Assembly: GCA_019155205.2 (NCBI GenBank)
Contig: JAHNZQ020003150.1
Location: 1,760,443-1,824,442, forward strand
Length of the DNA: 64,000 bases
From: Gracilaria vermiculophylla
Taxonomy: Eukaryota; Rhodophyta; Florideophyceae; Gracilariales; Gracilariaceae
Direction: 5' to 3'
This document shows, piece after piece, positions 1 through 11,096 of this stretch (position 1 is the first letter of the stretch; every line of letters starts with the position of its first letter). The notes under the pieces were generated by a model. The model was not told the origin of the DNA and did no database searches. It worked only from the letters and a program-made list of their open reading frames with translations. Both the position numbers and the translations under genes were made by a program.

Positions 1-126
1 CATATGTTTTTGAAACGGTTTTTTGACTTTACTTTTTTCTGAAACCTATTTTTGTAGGCGTACAGTATACATTTGGTAGTTTTTTGAGATTTCACAGCAT
101 GTCGTATGTTTTTGAAACAGTCTGTA
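1..126. mobile_element. Right terminal inverted repeat of a Tc1-like transposon (rest lies outside the window)
   Basis: Two copies of a TGTTTTTGAAAC-like motif lie at about 3-22 and 104-124, and the second ends in CTGTA at 122-126. The same arrangement, an inner motif followed by an outer motif ending at a TA, is seen at the right ends of the elements at 21602-22883 and 52613-52720. All three also share an internal TACAGTA..ATTTGG stretch (here about 62-78). The TA at 125-126 would be the target-site duplication. The insertion point coincides with the end of recognisable kinase sequence, so the transposon probably cut that gene. The transposase itself is not in the window. Confidence 0.6.
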
Positions 127-556
127 TCACACTATTTTGATAAGTGCTGGGAGCAGTATCGGAAACTGCTACCCCAAGCGCTGTGAAGGCCGGCGTCTGG
201 GCAGTGAAGTGCCTTGTCTCAGGGGTGCCATCTGACGCAGGTTTGCATTTCACCGCCGCTCCAAAATCAGAGACGTTCACCGTCCCGTCTCCGGCCTCCA
301 GGAGGTTGTCTGGTTTGATATCACCGTGCGCAATGTTCATGTGATGTAGATACTCAATCCCCGCGAGCACATCAACAAACGCACGTGTAGCGCGATCCAA
401 ATTCAGCGGGTCTGCCCCTTTCAGCTTGGCAGAACCCATGATCGGGCCGCGCGACACAAATTCGAGAATCAAGCAAAAGCGGTCATTCTCAGTGTGTACA
501 CGCCCATGTACGGCATGACATTTTCGTCACAAAGCAAATCCATCACTTGGATTTCA
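127..556 (-). pseudogene. Broken CaMKK-like serine/threonine kinase, C-lobe fragment
   Basis: An open frame at 92-472 reads from strand beta-5 and the hinge into the activation segment. The catalytic loop HGDIKPDNLL is at residues 49-58 and the metal-binding DFG at 69-71. The hinge wording LEFVSRGPIM resembles calcium/calmodulin-dependent kinase kinases and their plant and fungal relatives. The preceding segment, with MDLLCDENVMPYMGVY, is in another frame, so a small indel at about 492 breaks the gene. The glycine loop and catalytic lysine are missing, being replaced by gag-like sequence upstream. The 3' end stops at the Tc1-like insertion near 126, soon after TPAF of the activation segment. 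Family knowledge says such kinases activate AMPK/SnRK1-type kinases. This fragment cannot be active. Confidence 0.75.
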
Positions 557-1420
557 TCGATCCATAGACGTAATATTACTTGCAACAAAATTTGTTACTT
601 CTCCGGCAGGAGCGTCTTTGTTCCCTTCGTAGCATACAGCAATCAGCGCTGCATCAGTGCACTCGTACACATCAGTGAGAGCGTCAGTCAACGCCGCATT
701 GATACATGCTTGAACAGCGTCTGCCGTAGCCTCTTCGATGCAATTGGCGCCTTGGATTACCCACGTGATGCATAATGCGTGCGGGTAGAAGCATCGAAAA
801 ATCTTTCAGCCAGTAGCACCAGTGAGACAGAAGCTTTCGATTCATCGGGTTCGTCGGTTTCAACGTCTTGAGACCAAGGTGCTTCCTGCCCTTTTTGCGT
901 GCCCGAAGGACACGAGCAGTAGCCGTTGACTGCTTGACGCGGGATGAACGCTCTTTTGGGTCCTCAGCACCAGACTCCGATCTCTCAGAAACTTCTGAAT
1001 CACTCTGTAAAGGACTCGAAGAATTCGACATGTCTTCATACTGGGCATGCTTGGGCCCTGAACTTCCACCGACGTCGGTCCTTCCGCATTTCTCTTTGAT
1101 TATCTCGATGAGAGACTGCAGCCGGCCCACCGGTAATGACCGGTTCATCAGGAGCGCCTTTCCCGTTGTCTCGAGACCGGTTTAAACACGATCTAGACTG
1201 GTCTCAATTCCTTGTACGAAGGCAGAAGGTCCACCAAAAAACTCAAGCATGTTGTTGGCATCTGATCTCAATAGATGCAAGTCCTCGACCACCTCCCTTA
1301 CGAGGTTAGCCTCAACAGCAGCCTATAGGGTGTTGAACTCCTTCGAATGGGTTTCATGGGCAACTGGCAATGCGCGAAGAACTGCCCTATGAGGTCCCCG
1401 ACCTGGGGAGGTCCAAGAGT
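556..1420 (-). pseudogene. Gypsy gag remnant joined to the kinase fragment
   Basis: On the minus strand, 556-860 reads as a gag-like polypeptide in shifting frames, for example DALTDVYECTDAALIAV followed by AGEVTNFVASNITSMDR. This matches the gag region of the Gypsy element at 40016-40235 (DALKALSERIDAALFAV, AGEVTNFVVRIITSLDR) in both DNA and protein. Further upstream (860-1420) the same strand keeps coding-like, helix-rich sequence with stops, such as EVVEDLHLLRSDANNML, that has no counterpart in the 39-44 kb element. That part may be the gag N-terminus of a related element, which is inference. The orientation is the same as the kinase piece that follows it. Confidence 0.6.
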
Positions 1421-2740
1421 ACCAGGTACTACTTGGGCAACCGCTTTGGCGGAAGTCGCCGTAGACAATCCAACTCCGGATTTCGGCCTATCCATCAAAG
1501 CTGGAGAAAGATCTCGGTTCTCTAAATAATGGGTCAGAGATTTGGAACCCTTCTCGGCTAGACTCGATCTAGACCGTTTTGAGATCACTGAAGGCCCTCG
1601 ACTGCCCGGTTGATCACCAACTTGGCGGGAGGGGCTGCGAGCGATTGCAAGTTCCGTCATGGACGGCTTCTTTGGCATCTTCACACCGTAGAAATGGAAA
1701 AACTACTGGGCTCTTCGGTAAAAAAATCCTCAAAGAGGAGACAAACAGTCAAGTGATCCTTGTTAGTCGGGAGACCACTTACATTGCAATAGCCCGCAAG
1801 CGGGAAAGCTGTGTTATAGTGGGTGTAATAGTAATACCGTGGCTATGTACCAAGGATGGTGTGCACTGGACTCACGGCGCATCGCCGCTTGGTCGTCCTA
1901 AAGGTAGTGTTACTGACCAGGTTGAGTTTTTATTTTACAGTAAGGTGCCGAAAGTGCATTTAGAGTGCACCTTCCGGTGGCTACGTGACTTGGCCGGCCC
2001 TGGTGGCCCGGGGGCCTTGCACGGTGAGTATACGTACCGTGCCAGCTACCCCCGTCACAAGATGTAAAGGCGAGCACCTCTTGGACATCCCAACCCCCGT
2101 TTTGGTTTCTACAATCTACCATTACGGTTTGTCCATAACCCTGCGTTTCTACTAGTGCCCCGCGTTATATTCTATCACTGCCAATCTAGGTGCATTCCAC
2201 GCGCCTGCTATCTCGCACCCCCAGTGCTTTTGCTACCGCGTACCTTTCAGGTATCCTTTTCTCACCTTCTAAGTTAAGCCCACCTCGCGCTCCTTAGCCG
2301 AGCGTCCACAAGAACATCTTTTGGTTTATAGCCTTCCTGATTCTGCCACAAAAGCCCATGAAGACGTCCGAATTTTCCTCTACAGAGGTAGTTCCGTGGT
2401 AGAGCCTTCTAGAGGGAACAACACGACAATGTTGGGTGTAGAGCAGAGTTTCTCCGGGCAGCAATTGACGGACGAGGTGCAAGAAAAATCCTCATTAGGT
2501 TGGTGTACGTGTGTGCGGTGCCGCTTTGCACAAAAGAGATGGAAGTGGAAGAGGGAGGGCAGGTCGCGCGATCCACAGAGTGGAGGATGTACCATCAAGG
2601 TGAAATAAAGCGAGGTGGTTGTAAGTCAATCAGCGGCGAGTCATTAAGAGTCTTGTATAGGGCCAAGCACACTAAGACTGATAGTATACCCAAAACTGGG
2701 CGCTTTCAGCGAACAGACAAGCAACCGTACGCTACGAGAT
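1421..2740. other. No supportable gene
   Basis: Short open frames occur on both strands, but none shows a recognised domain, a repeat relationship to the rest of the window or a convincing start. No LTR, tRNA-like or terminal-repeat signature was found here. Confidence 0.5.
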
Positions 2741-2744
2741 ACCC

Positions 2745-2860
2745 CTTATGAGAGGCATATATAGATACAGGCGGAAGGCTCGGAGCCAGAACCTTGGATT
2801 CCGTTTACTGAGGGCATCGGCGGGGATGCTGGCGCTCTTAAGTACTGTAGCATTAATTGA
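2745..2860 (-). repeat. Short dispersed coding-like repeat (partner at 57930-58060)
   Basis: The minus strand reads SKRNPRFWLRAFRLYL. The plus strand at 57930-58060 reads SKQQSRFWLRVFYLQG in the same context, preceded by SASIPADAL and SAGVPAAAF respectively. The DNA is also similar (shared CAAGGTTCTGGCTCCGAG). It is therefore a duplicated piece of an old coding sequence or repeat. I do not recognise the family. Confidence 0.5.
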
Positions 2861-3112
2861 AAAGATAGGAAAAATGCTAAATAAGTAAATAAACATATAA
2901 ATAAATACCCGGCCATTTGGGCCACCGCTGTGCAGCGTACCAGGCTCTGGGCTGCACGTGTGATATGCATGTGGCCAACCGCTTTCGCGGAACGTAATCA
3001 TATTAATCCCCTCCTGCGCATTTTGCAGTATAAGCCTATGTGCGGGAATAGCGGGAAAAACGGGCGTGCCCTTCATGACCTGTTACTTTGAAAAATAAAT
3101 AGGCAATAAGCC

Positions 3113-3753
3113 ATGGATGAAATGTTCGCAAACGGAAAACAGCGCGGAAAAATAGCAAAACTCTCATCTTTTTGTTACACAGGGCCAAGGATTCCAAACG
3201 AAGAAGGCCGATATGCCATCATGCTAAGTGGAATCGAGAACATTGGACTCGAAGACTTAGGTGCAAATTTCTAGACAATTTCATTCAATTTCATTGCCGC
3301 AATTCAGAAGAAGAATCCTGAAACCCATTAACAGCGACTGGTAATGCAGATGGCCTTAGACCCAGCTGTAAAATGAAAGACCGAAACGATTACCTCATTG
3401 GCTATCGCGAAGACCTAGCTGTGCATGACAATTATCCAGCCAAACACAAGTGTAGTGGATTCCCAGCAAGCAACCAAGCAAGGCATCCACGCAACACCGG
3501 TAGATAGGTTTAATTGTCATCCGGCGAACCATTCATCGTCGACCATGACATCCAAGAATGGCATGCGCTCGGGCACTGTCTCCGTATAGGGAAACAAATT
3601 GGTGGTATTTAAGATTCTGATACAAACCGACCAAGTAACCGAGGAGAGCATCGAACAGAGAAGCCTCCGTCTCTCCCAGAACCTTGCGCCTTCCTACTGT
3701 AGAGCGCACAGTGATCACTACCGATACACGGTATCGCATTCGTTTGATCCACA
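3113..3753 (+). other. Leader region of the first Gypsy element, no clear gene
   Basis: This stretch precedes the gag frame at 3754. A 53-codon frame starting at 3113 looks protein-like but is unrecognised. A TATTTAAG box-like word lies near 3607. No LTR matching those of the 39-44 kb element was found, so the true left end of this Gypsy copy is not located. Confidence 0.35.
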
Positions 3754-4760
3754 ATGACGTCCGCATCGCCACTGATATCAGATTGTGCTGACGCCGAGAG
3801 CGAGCTCGCCCTGAAGCATCCATCTCCCGTCTCATTTTCAATAAGCCACCGGAAACTCTCGCTGACCGACCCCCGATCCATTCAAAATTTTCTTTGCAAA
3901 TACAACCAGTATGTCAAAGAAGTAACTTCTCGTGCTCTTCAATTAGCCGTGATAGATTCAACAACCACGGAACCAGTGCGTTCGGTTAACTTAACATACT
4001 GCGAAGACCCAACATGGTTGGAGTCTACAATTGCGTTGGAATATACATCTGGGGTGACGTCAATTTCTCAACTTATAGACGAACTGCTACGTAGGTATCT
4101 GGAATCAGAAGCCAAAGAAGAGAAGTCATCTGCATACATTGCCTCCATAGATTTTATCATCAAGAAAGAACGATACATGGACAGGAATGACTCCTCTCCG
4201 CGCTCGAGAATGAAAGTTTTATTCACGTCCTACGAGTCTGTTCTCCGATCGAATGTACTGAGTAGGATAATGGAGGAACAGCAGAAACTTGCAGTCAAAT
4301 ACCTCCTTGGGGCCATCAGGCCAAGAGCACTCAAGCAACGGCTTGGTAACGATCCCGAACTTGCTCACAATAAGCTCAGGAATGACTTAAAGGGTTTTAT
4401 AAGGCACGCACGAGCAGCAACAGACACATTTCAAATTACAGACAACGGCCCGCCTACGAAATCTAAGCAGACGAAACCTCGCAAGCCCTCAAGCCAAGCA
4501 ACAGCAAGTTCTCCACAGGGAGGCGGCAAGAAAGGTCCAGATTCCTCTACGGCATCTAGACCGTTTCGGAAAGGGTCGCGTCGTAGACCTTCCCCTTGCC
4601 CACACCCGCCTTGCATAGGAAAACAAGCCTGACAATGAATAGACGACTGTGATTTAGCTACTGAAAATGATAAAGAACAGCTGAAAGCAGAACTTGCTGC
4701 CGAGAAAGCCGCAGACGGTCTTGCCAAGACGACGAGATCACAGAAAAAGGCAGCTGAAGA
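3754..4760 (+). pseudogene. gag: Gypsy gag (copy 1)
   Basis: A 292-residue open frame (3754-4632) is followed in the same frame, past two stop codons, by acidic, lysine-rich sequence to about 4760. The basic, Ser/Pro/Lys-rich tail and a degenerate zinc-knuckle core (CPHPPCIGKQA, then DDC beyond the stops) are typical of Ty3/Gypsy capsid-nucleocapsid proteins of algae and oomycetes. The expected knuckle His is Gln. Gag would package element RNA in cytoplasmic virus-like particles. The stop codons inside the knuckle show that it is dead. It is the first gene of the element that runs to about 7700. Confidence 0.75.
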
Positions 4761-4776
4761 ACGCTCTGGCACGGTT

Positions 4777-5400
4777 GTGGGATTACGGCCCATAGCTACG
4801 AAGAACCCTCCTCTTTGCTCTGTCACAGTTTCTGATGGACAACAAACGTCAATTGATTCAACCGGCCGATGCGATGATGAAAGCGATGACAGTCTGGTGT
4901 CACCCCATCTGGTAGAAAAGGCCGCAATATGGGGCATCGGGAAAATAGCAGCAATCAAAACTGTAACATTCGCAGTCGCACTTAAAAAAGACAAGAATGA
5001 AACCGCCGAATAGTTTACATTTTCCCGTATCTGGACGGCACCCCGAAAAATTCCACACCTGGCATCAGGAGGCTAAGCGCTCATGAACATAAAGTTCTTC
5101 GTCTTCGATGACGACCTAGCCTGCGAAGACCTTTTAAAATGTCAGCCTGTGCTCGAAAATCTTCGCGTCGATACGCACACATTGCTCGACAATAATCGGT
5201 TTGCTTTGAACGGCGAAGATTGTTCCGGAATTGAAAATCAAAGCACACTAGGCTACGTCAGTCGCATCATGTTTACTCGAACCAACGGGCACATTGACTA
5301 CTCCGTGAGAAAACTGAACAACGAAGACAGACCGCGTGTTAACTACTACAATTCGCGGAAGGCATAAGAACCCTTTCCCGACCATTCGCTTCTGGACCCA
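4777..5400 (+). pseudogene. Gypsy aspartic protease region (copy 1), degraded
   Basis: The segment from 5083 contains FVFDDDLACEDLLKCQPVLENL, which lines up in position and pattern with the protease C-terminus of the 39-44 kb element (YNSLDEILLGRPVFKAIGF). The N-terminal active-site motif (D-S/T-G) was not found between 4777 and 5083. Frames change between gag, protease and reverse transcriptase. The identification rests on order within the element and this one alignment. Confidence 0.5.
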
Positions 5401-5599
5401 GTCGATTGCACGCAACACGAAGACATACTTCATTCAGTGGACGAAATGATCCAAACAGCACAAACCAACGGCATGTAAAATCAGGATGTGTCTCACCTGA
5501 AGGACGTTGTACACGAGCACGTCAACATCTTCCGCACCTCTCTATCATCTGGGCCTCCAGTGAAGGTCAAACCGCTTCAGATCGTCCTCACTAAAATCG

Positions 5600-6330
5600 C
5601 CAAACCGACACGTGTTCGCCTACGCAGGTACTCTCAAGACTAACGCGCATTTTTGAATAAGTTTTTCTCTGACTTAATTCTTGCTGGAATAGTTTATGCA
5701 AACCCAACATCCGCATGGGCCTCAGCACCACTTATTGTGCCGAAACCTGGACCAACAAAGTTTCGTTTCACGGTTGGTCTACGACCGATTAATAAGTACA
5801 CAGTCAGACATCAATAACCCATGCCGAACATTGAACAGGTACTACTCAAACTGGTCGGGTCACAATATATCGCAACATTCGATCTCTCACATGGTTATTG
5901 GCAGTTTCCGCTGGATTAAGATTCGCAAGAGCTTCAATCCTTCATCACACCCGATGGCGTGTTCTCACCGACGAGGGTATTACACGGCACAACGAACGCA
6001 ACAACGCACTTGCAGTCATTCCTCGCGGAAACGTTTTCACATGACTTGCTCAAACACATGCTGCACTGGCTGTATAACACTCTGTTTTAGAACTGCGCCG
6101 TCGATGGTTTAATTGAAGACATTCGGAAACTCTTTCATACTTGCTCATAGTTCTCAATGCGATTGCATCCTGGAAAGTGTGTACTTTTCGCGAAATCCAT
6201 TCGCTGGTGCGGCAGGATAGTGTCGGCAGAATGATTTAGATACGATCCCAAACAACTAGAGTGATTGGTATCCATGGAACCACCTAGCACGGGAGCCCAC
6301 CTCCAACAGTTCGTCTGTGCCATGCAATGA
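5600..6330 (+). pseudogene. Gypsy reverse transcriptase (copy 1), active site lost
   Basis: Recognisable reverse transcriptase blocks appear in order: SAPLIVPKPGPTKFRFTVGL, then TFDLSHGYWQFPLD, then FITPDGVFSPTRVLHGT, then LHWLYNTLF, then RLHPGKCVLFAKSIRWCG. They are split over several frames with in-frame stops. The catalytic block should contain two aspartates (compare WIDD in the 39-44 kb copy) but reads WLYN, so polymerisation would be impossible. Several stops could each be explained by one substitution. Confidence 0.8.
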
Positions 6331-6960
6331 GTGAAGATGGAGATCCCAGACTTTGCGCACATCATCTCCCCGCTGCACGAATTGATGGAACTTGAATATC
6401 AAAAAGCTGGCAAGCGAACAAAACGTGCGGTGAGTGCCATATCTGTAGATTCAATCAGTTGGGGACAAAACGAACTAGACGCCTTTAATCGTTGCAAAAA
6501 CGCTTTGGTCAACACCGTCATTTTAGCACATCGCGACGAACGTCCACTTCTTTGCATCTACACAGACGCCCTGGACATTTGCTGTTCAGGCATTGTAACT
6601 CAAGTACTTTTCAAAGACCTGTCACTACCGCACGATGAACAACGCCATAGACCCCTTTGCATTCTATTCTGGACGATTCAACGCAACTTAAATGTGCTGA
6701 TCAACGTGGGAGAAGGAAGGATATGCCACTATGGCTACCGTAGAGCGCATGCATTGGCTAGCGGCCACGGCGGCAGGTTTCGACCTTCACACTGAACACA
6801 TCAACTTCATCTTCCTCTCTGACCCACTGTCGCTTGCTCCCGATCTCAGTCAGTCTCCTAGGCGTAAAAGTTTGCGCTGAGCCGTCCGTCTAAGCGTTTA
6901 TTCGTACACATGCTATCACATCAATGGAATTGACAATGTGTGGGCAGATCTTTTGACGCG
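6331..6960 (+). pseudogene. Gypsy RNase H region (copy 1)
   Basis: An open frame at 6331-6795 covers the thumb/connection region (ISPLHELMELEYQKAGKRTK) and the start of RNase H, with the pattern LCIYTDALDICCSGIV. TDA supplies the first catalytic aspartate of Gypsy RNase H. The next typical block (SGxFxxxxxNW) is altered to FWTIQRNLNV. The connection to integrase follows as NVWADLLTRW at about 6935, which ends Gypsy RNase H domains. Confidence 0.75.
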
Positions 6961-7700
6961 CTGGCTCACGCCAAAGACGATTCGTCAGCTGAACAAGATT
7001 TCCACGCTGCCGGCGACTAACACAGAAACATTCGACTGGCAATTCCCTAGAGAACTAGTGAAAGTACAGAAAGAACACATCAACAGCCCACCTCCCCAAG
7101 CACTTCATTCCGGTGGAATTTGGAAGACGCCTGACGGTGCAATATGGATACCTGAGGCACCTGAAACTTACAACTTCGATTATGTATCATCGCTCATACG
7201 GGCTCTTCAGGACACAAAGGGAAGCAGACAACCACGAGGACTCTCAAACACCATTATTATTGGAATACGCTTTCAGATGACGTACGAGCATTTATTAAAT
7301 CCTGCATCAACTATATCTCAACACTTGGAGGTGAGAAAGTACCCCAACCATTTGGACCCGCTTATATAGAACTGAACCCAATGATCTTCTTTAATTCGAC
7401 TACATCGACATAGGAAAGAGCCATACGGGTTCAAATCACAACGTAATGCTACGCAACGATCCCTCAGACTCCAAGTGGATTTTTGCAATAACAGGAACAA
7501 CCGCAGACAATGCAGCAAGGGCAATCATCGTCTGGTGTGCACCTTTTATAGTCCCTCAAGGTCTTATGTCAGATGGACCATCTAATTTCAAAAACGAAAC
7601 TCTCCGTCTGGTTTGAAAAGAACTTCGTGTACCCCATAACGTCACGCTCCCGTATACACCTTGGAGTAATGGCGCCGTTGAATGTCTTAGAAAGTAAGTT
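6938..7700 (+). pseudogene. Gypsy integrase (copy 1), truncated
   Basis: The N-terminal region (6938-7369) leads into an integrase core at 7440-7695 in other frames. Blocks seen are TTADNAARAIIVW, then GLMSDGPSNFKNETL with the second catalytic Asp, then YTPWSNGAVECLRK with the catalytic Glu. These match TTAETVSGVLINL, WVSDRGSHFKND and WSNGTVEVVNRE of the 39-44 kb copy. An in-frame TGA lies between the second and third blocks. The domain stops at about 7700, where repeat copy A starts, so the C-terminal tail and any chromodomain are lost. Confidence 0.8.
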
Positions 7701-7712
7701 GTTCGTACGTTT

Positions 7713-8690
7713 TGTGGTACTGTCAGCCCCCCTCTCAAGGTAATAAAGCACAACGTCCGTTAGGAGTTTTTGTTAACTCCAAAGGTGCTTGTTCGTAAAG
7801 GTGGTCTCTGGTATCCGCTGTCGCAAGCCGGGGGAACTCTTAAAGGGGATCCGCAAATACCAAGCGGAGGGGGAGGTCCACTGGGTGTACAATGCTTCTA
7901 CAGGCGCTGTTATGATGCGACCTGGGGATCGGCGGCTTAGAAACCTGAGGATGATCGACGAGAGTCTCCTACTGGAAAAGCAGATGAATACTCAAGGGTG
8001 CTTGTATTTACTTTCTCAGAGTAACCGGGGGGGTACCGGTGGAGGTCAACCGGCAGGTTCAATACCAAGCCGGCAGCCCGCCTCGGCAGGTCTCGCTACT
8101 GTGCTAAATACCTGCATAAATTAACTAAAAGAAATAATACGTCTGCTCTCTCTTAAGGATACTGTAGCGCACGTGGGCGGAATTATGCACCACGTAGCCC
8201 AGCTAATAAAATATGAGCCCTCCTCAGGAATATTACACAATAAGGCCACACCACCATTTTTCCCTTAGGAGCACATGTACTACATACCCCCTTTCCAAAA
8301 TTGCACCACGTCCTCGAGGTGCATGTTCTGTTTCCTTGATTTCCGGGGTGGCTCCTATCGGTGTTGAGGCAAGCACGATATCCGGCGATTGGCACATTCT
8401 CTCCTTCAGGCGTTCCTCGATATCTTCATACTTTTGCGCGGCGTATCTTCGCGGGCTCTCATTTCGTCCCCTGCAGTGGTTGCGGACCTTGCTCCTCCTT
8501 GTCTCGGCTACGTGTCCTCCTCATCGGCGTATCCTGTCTGTGCACCCGCGCGGCCTCCGTGGCCAGAGCGTGGGTCAGTCCAGAGTGACACTGACTCCCT
8601 TGAGGCACTTGCCATTCCGATTCCTTCAAGGGTTCTCCTTCGGGAAACACCCACTTCATCGCGTCCGTTCGTTCATTCTCCGTGAACGTG
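7713..8690 (+). repeat. Dispersed repeat family, copy A
   Basis: It begins TGTGGTACTGTC and is collinear with copy B (12966-13880, same strand) and copy C (50500-51076, opposite strand). Shared landmarks are CGTCCGTTAGGAGTTTTTG, GGCGGCTTAGAAACCTGAGG and GGTCTCGCTACTG. Copies A and B stay similar until about 8690 and 13880. The 3' part encodes loosely similar Ser/Pro-rich peptides (AIPIPSRVLLRE here, GIPVPSRIIFGK in B), so a coding region may be included. It could be a long LTR or the edge of an uncharacterised element. Confidence 0.7.
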
Positions 8691-8741
8691 CAAGTCTCAT
8701 AATTCGGACGTTAACGCAACTCTTGTGGTGTGGTTACGAGG

Positions 8742-10085
8742 CACAGAGCCCGAATAGTGGCGAAGGGGTTCATGGAGAGATTTGGGATTGAGTACGGCGA
8801 AATCTTTTCTCCCGGCGTGAGGTATGCTACTGTGAGGCTGGTACTTTCGATCATTGTTGACTAAGGGATGGAATTCACTCGTCTAGACATCAAAGCTGCG
8901 TTTTTGTATGGCAAGTTAGATGAAGAGGTCTACATGAAACAGTTCCCAGGCATTAAGGTCCAAGGAAGTGAAGGTCAAGTGCTGAAGCTCAAACGCGCCA
9001 TATACGGCTTGAAGCAGGCATCAAGAGCGTTTCGGAACTTCATTCACCCTATCCTACTCAAGTTTGGCTTTATTCGCTCTCAAGGAGATCCAGCTCTATA
9101 GTTTTTGGAAACCAATTCCTCTTTGATAGTACTGGTAATCTATGTGGATGATATTCTCGTTGCCTCTCAGAGTTCAAAGATTTTGGCGGAGGTCATATCA
9201 TTCTTAAAGAAATATGTAGATCTTCGTGTCGAGAAGGATGACGCTAAGTTCCTTGGGATCACTGTAGTTTGCGGCACAGATGGAACATTGAAGGTTTATA
9301 ATGCGAGCATGATTGCTCACCTTTTGGATCAGTTTGACATGCAATATTGTGGACCGGAGAAGACTCCCATGATTTTACACTGTGCATTGGATGGAGTGCG
9401 GGACGAAGAAGCAAGAGGCCTTCGGTACAAGGAACTTGTTGGCGCTCTGATGTACCTCTCGAACACTTGTCGACCAGATATTTCATTCTCTGTCAGGTAT
9501 TTAAGCCGATTCATGGATACCTTTGGTGAACATCATTGGAGGGCTGCGAAACGGGTTTTTAGGTATCTGAAGGGCACCAAAGATATAGGCTTGATGTTTG
9601 TCCAACGTGTTCTCAGTATGAAGGGGTTTTCTGATTTTGATTTTGCAGGTGATACCACCGACCGTACGTCAACTACAGGTTTCGTGTTTATCAACTCTGG
9701 TGCATCTAATTGCTGGCGGTCGAAGAAGAAATCTCTTATGGCGCAGTCTACAGTTGAAGCTGAATATGTCTCCGTCTCTAATGCAGTAAGAGAAGCTCTT
9801 TGGCTCCGTTCTTTTATGATCGAACTTGGACTTTGGGTCGAGAAAGGTATGGTAATTGGTTGTGATAATCAAGGAGTAATCCGTCTAAGCAACGACACGG
9901 TGTGCAGTGAACGTACGAAGCACATAGATATTCGGTACCATTTTCTTCGCGGCCATATGAAACGAGGAGATGTTTGTTTAGAATACGTTGAGACACATGT
10001 CATGACTGCAGATATATTAACGAAACCAGTTGATTCTGCTACTCACAATAATCATTGCCGTGGTATGGGTCTGGACATGAATTAG
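8742..10085 (+). pseudogene. pol: Copia pol 3' half: reverse transcriptase and RNase H, nearly intact
   Basis: One reading frame runs from about 8742 to 10085, broken only by TAA at 8862-8864 and TAG at 9099-9101. It has the Copia reverse transcriptase start ([17 protein letters not shown]), the block TRLDIKAAFLYGKLDEEVYM, then LKRAIYGLKQASRAF, and the catalytic IYVDDILVAS. The RNase H part shows FSDFDFAGDTTDRTSTTGF, then STVEAEYVSVSNAVREALW, then CDNQGVIRLS and KHIDIRYHFLRG. It ends TADILTKPV. Gag, protease and integrase are missing, replaced by repeat copy A, so the element is 5'-truncated. The few lesions suggest fairly recent insertion. Confidence 0.93.
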
Positions 10086-10106
10086 ACTGTCTAGAATGAG
10101 GGGAAG

Positions 10107-10366
10107 TGATGAAAATAGTGAATTGTTTGCATGAGTGAATTGTTTACATGCTTATTTGTATTTTATACATTATGTTTACAGATATCTCGTTAGATTGAAT
10201 TGTCATGTGCGCTGATGATATCCAGAAGATATTTTGTTCGCACTACGTCCCTCGAGGACTATATAAGAATCATTCTGGTTGTCTTGTGAGTAAACATAAG
10301 TGAAAAGCTGATTTACAAACCTGTAAAAGTTGTCATATCCAAGGAAGGTGTTGACTCTTGATCTTG
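10107..10366 (+). repeat. 3' LTR of the Copia element
   Basis: A purine tract (GAATGAGGGGAAG) lies just after the pol stop and is followed by TGATGAAAATAG, the expected LTR start. A TATATAAG box is at 10260-10267. No second copy exists in the window because the 5' end is truncated, so the right boundary (about 10330-10370) is estimated. Confidence 0.6.
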
Positions 10367-10369
10367 CAT

Positions 10370-11090
10370 CCCATTTGCTTCTTTGACTATTGGAATGCTA
10401 ACGGACGCTTCGCATCCAAGCACATGTACATTAGAGACAAAATGTTTTCTTTTAAACCGGTTTTCATATTTACTTTAATTTCCGAGACTTTTTCTGGGTG
10501 GAATATTTATTATTTCATTTGCCACTTGAATTGTCTTTACACAAAATCATTTTAAAATGTTTTCGAAATAAAGCATATATCTTGCTTTTTTCGCGAAGAG
10601 TTCGGTTCAATCTCTCTGAAGTTCCTTTCTCTTGGGGCTGGTAAGATTCTGTTGGATCATAGATTATTCTTTGTTCACAATCTTGAAATTATAGAGACAT
10701 TTATTCCCCTCCCTAGCCACTTTTGATTTTTTTCTTCACAGTTCTTCCTTCATGATTTTCTGTCATCTTGACAGAAAAAGTTTTCGTCCCAAACCTTTTT
10801 GTTTTTGGATTTTCGAAAATATGAAACTATTCTTCTAGTGGTCTCATAAACAAAAGTAATGAAGTATATTTTTTTATTTTGATGTAATACTCATAAAGCC
10901 ATTCATTTCTGTATGTACGAGATTCAGTTCTGTATTGAACCGAAATTTTTCTGAGACTGCAAATGAATTTGAACTCATTTTTCCGAGAGGGCATCTTATG
11001 CATGATCTTATATCTTCCTTTCCTCATTTTTCCAGTTAAACATCGGCCACTTTGATAGAAATAAATTATAATTTTAAACAGTTGTTTTGG
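10370..11090. other. AT-rich stretch without a supportable gene
   Basis: Base composition shifts sharply to AT-rich here and remains so to about 12650. Only short, low-complexity frames are present. Since Copia remnants follow at 11097-11640, this may be the decayed 3' part of that element, but no motif supports it. Confidence 0.4.
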
Positions 11091-11096
11091 GGTGTC

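Noticed and set aside
684..1148. Minus-strand 154-residue frame as an independent gene
   Set aside because: Coding-like sequence continues past its ends and switches frame into a region homologous to Gypsy gag, so it was merged into the gag remnant.
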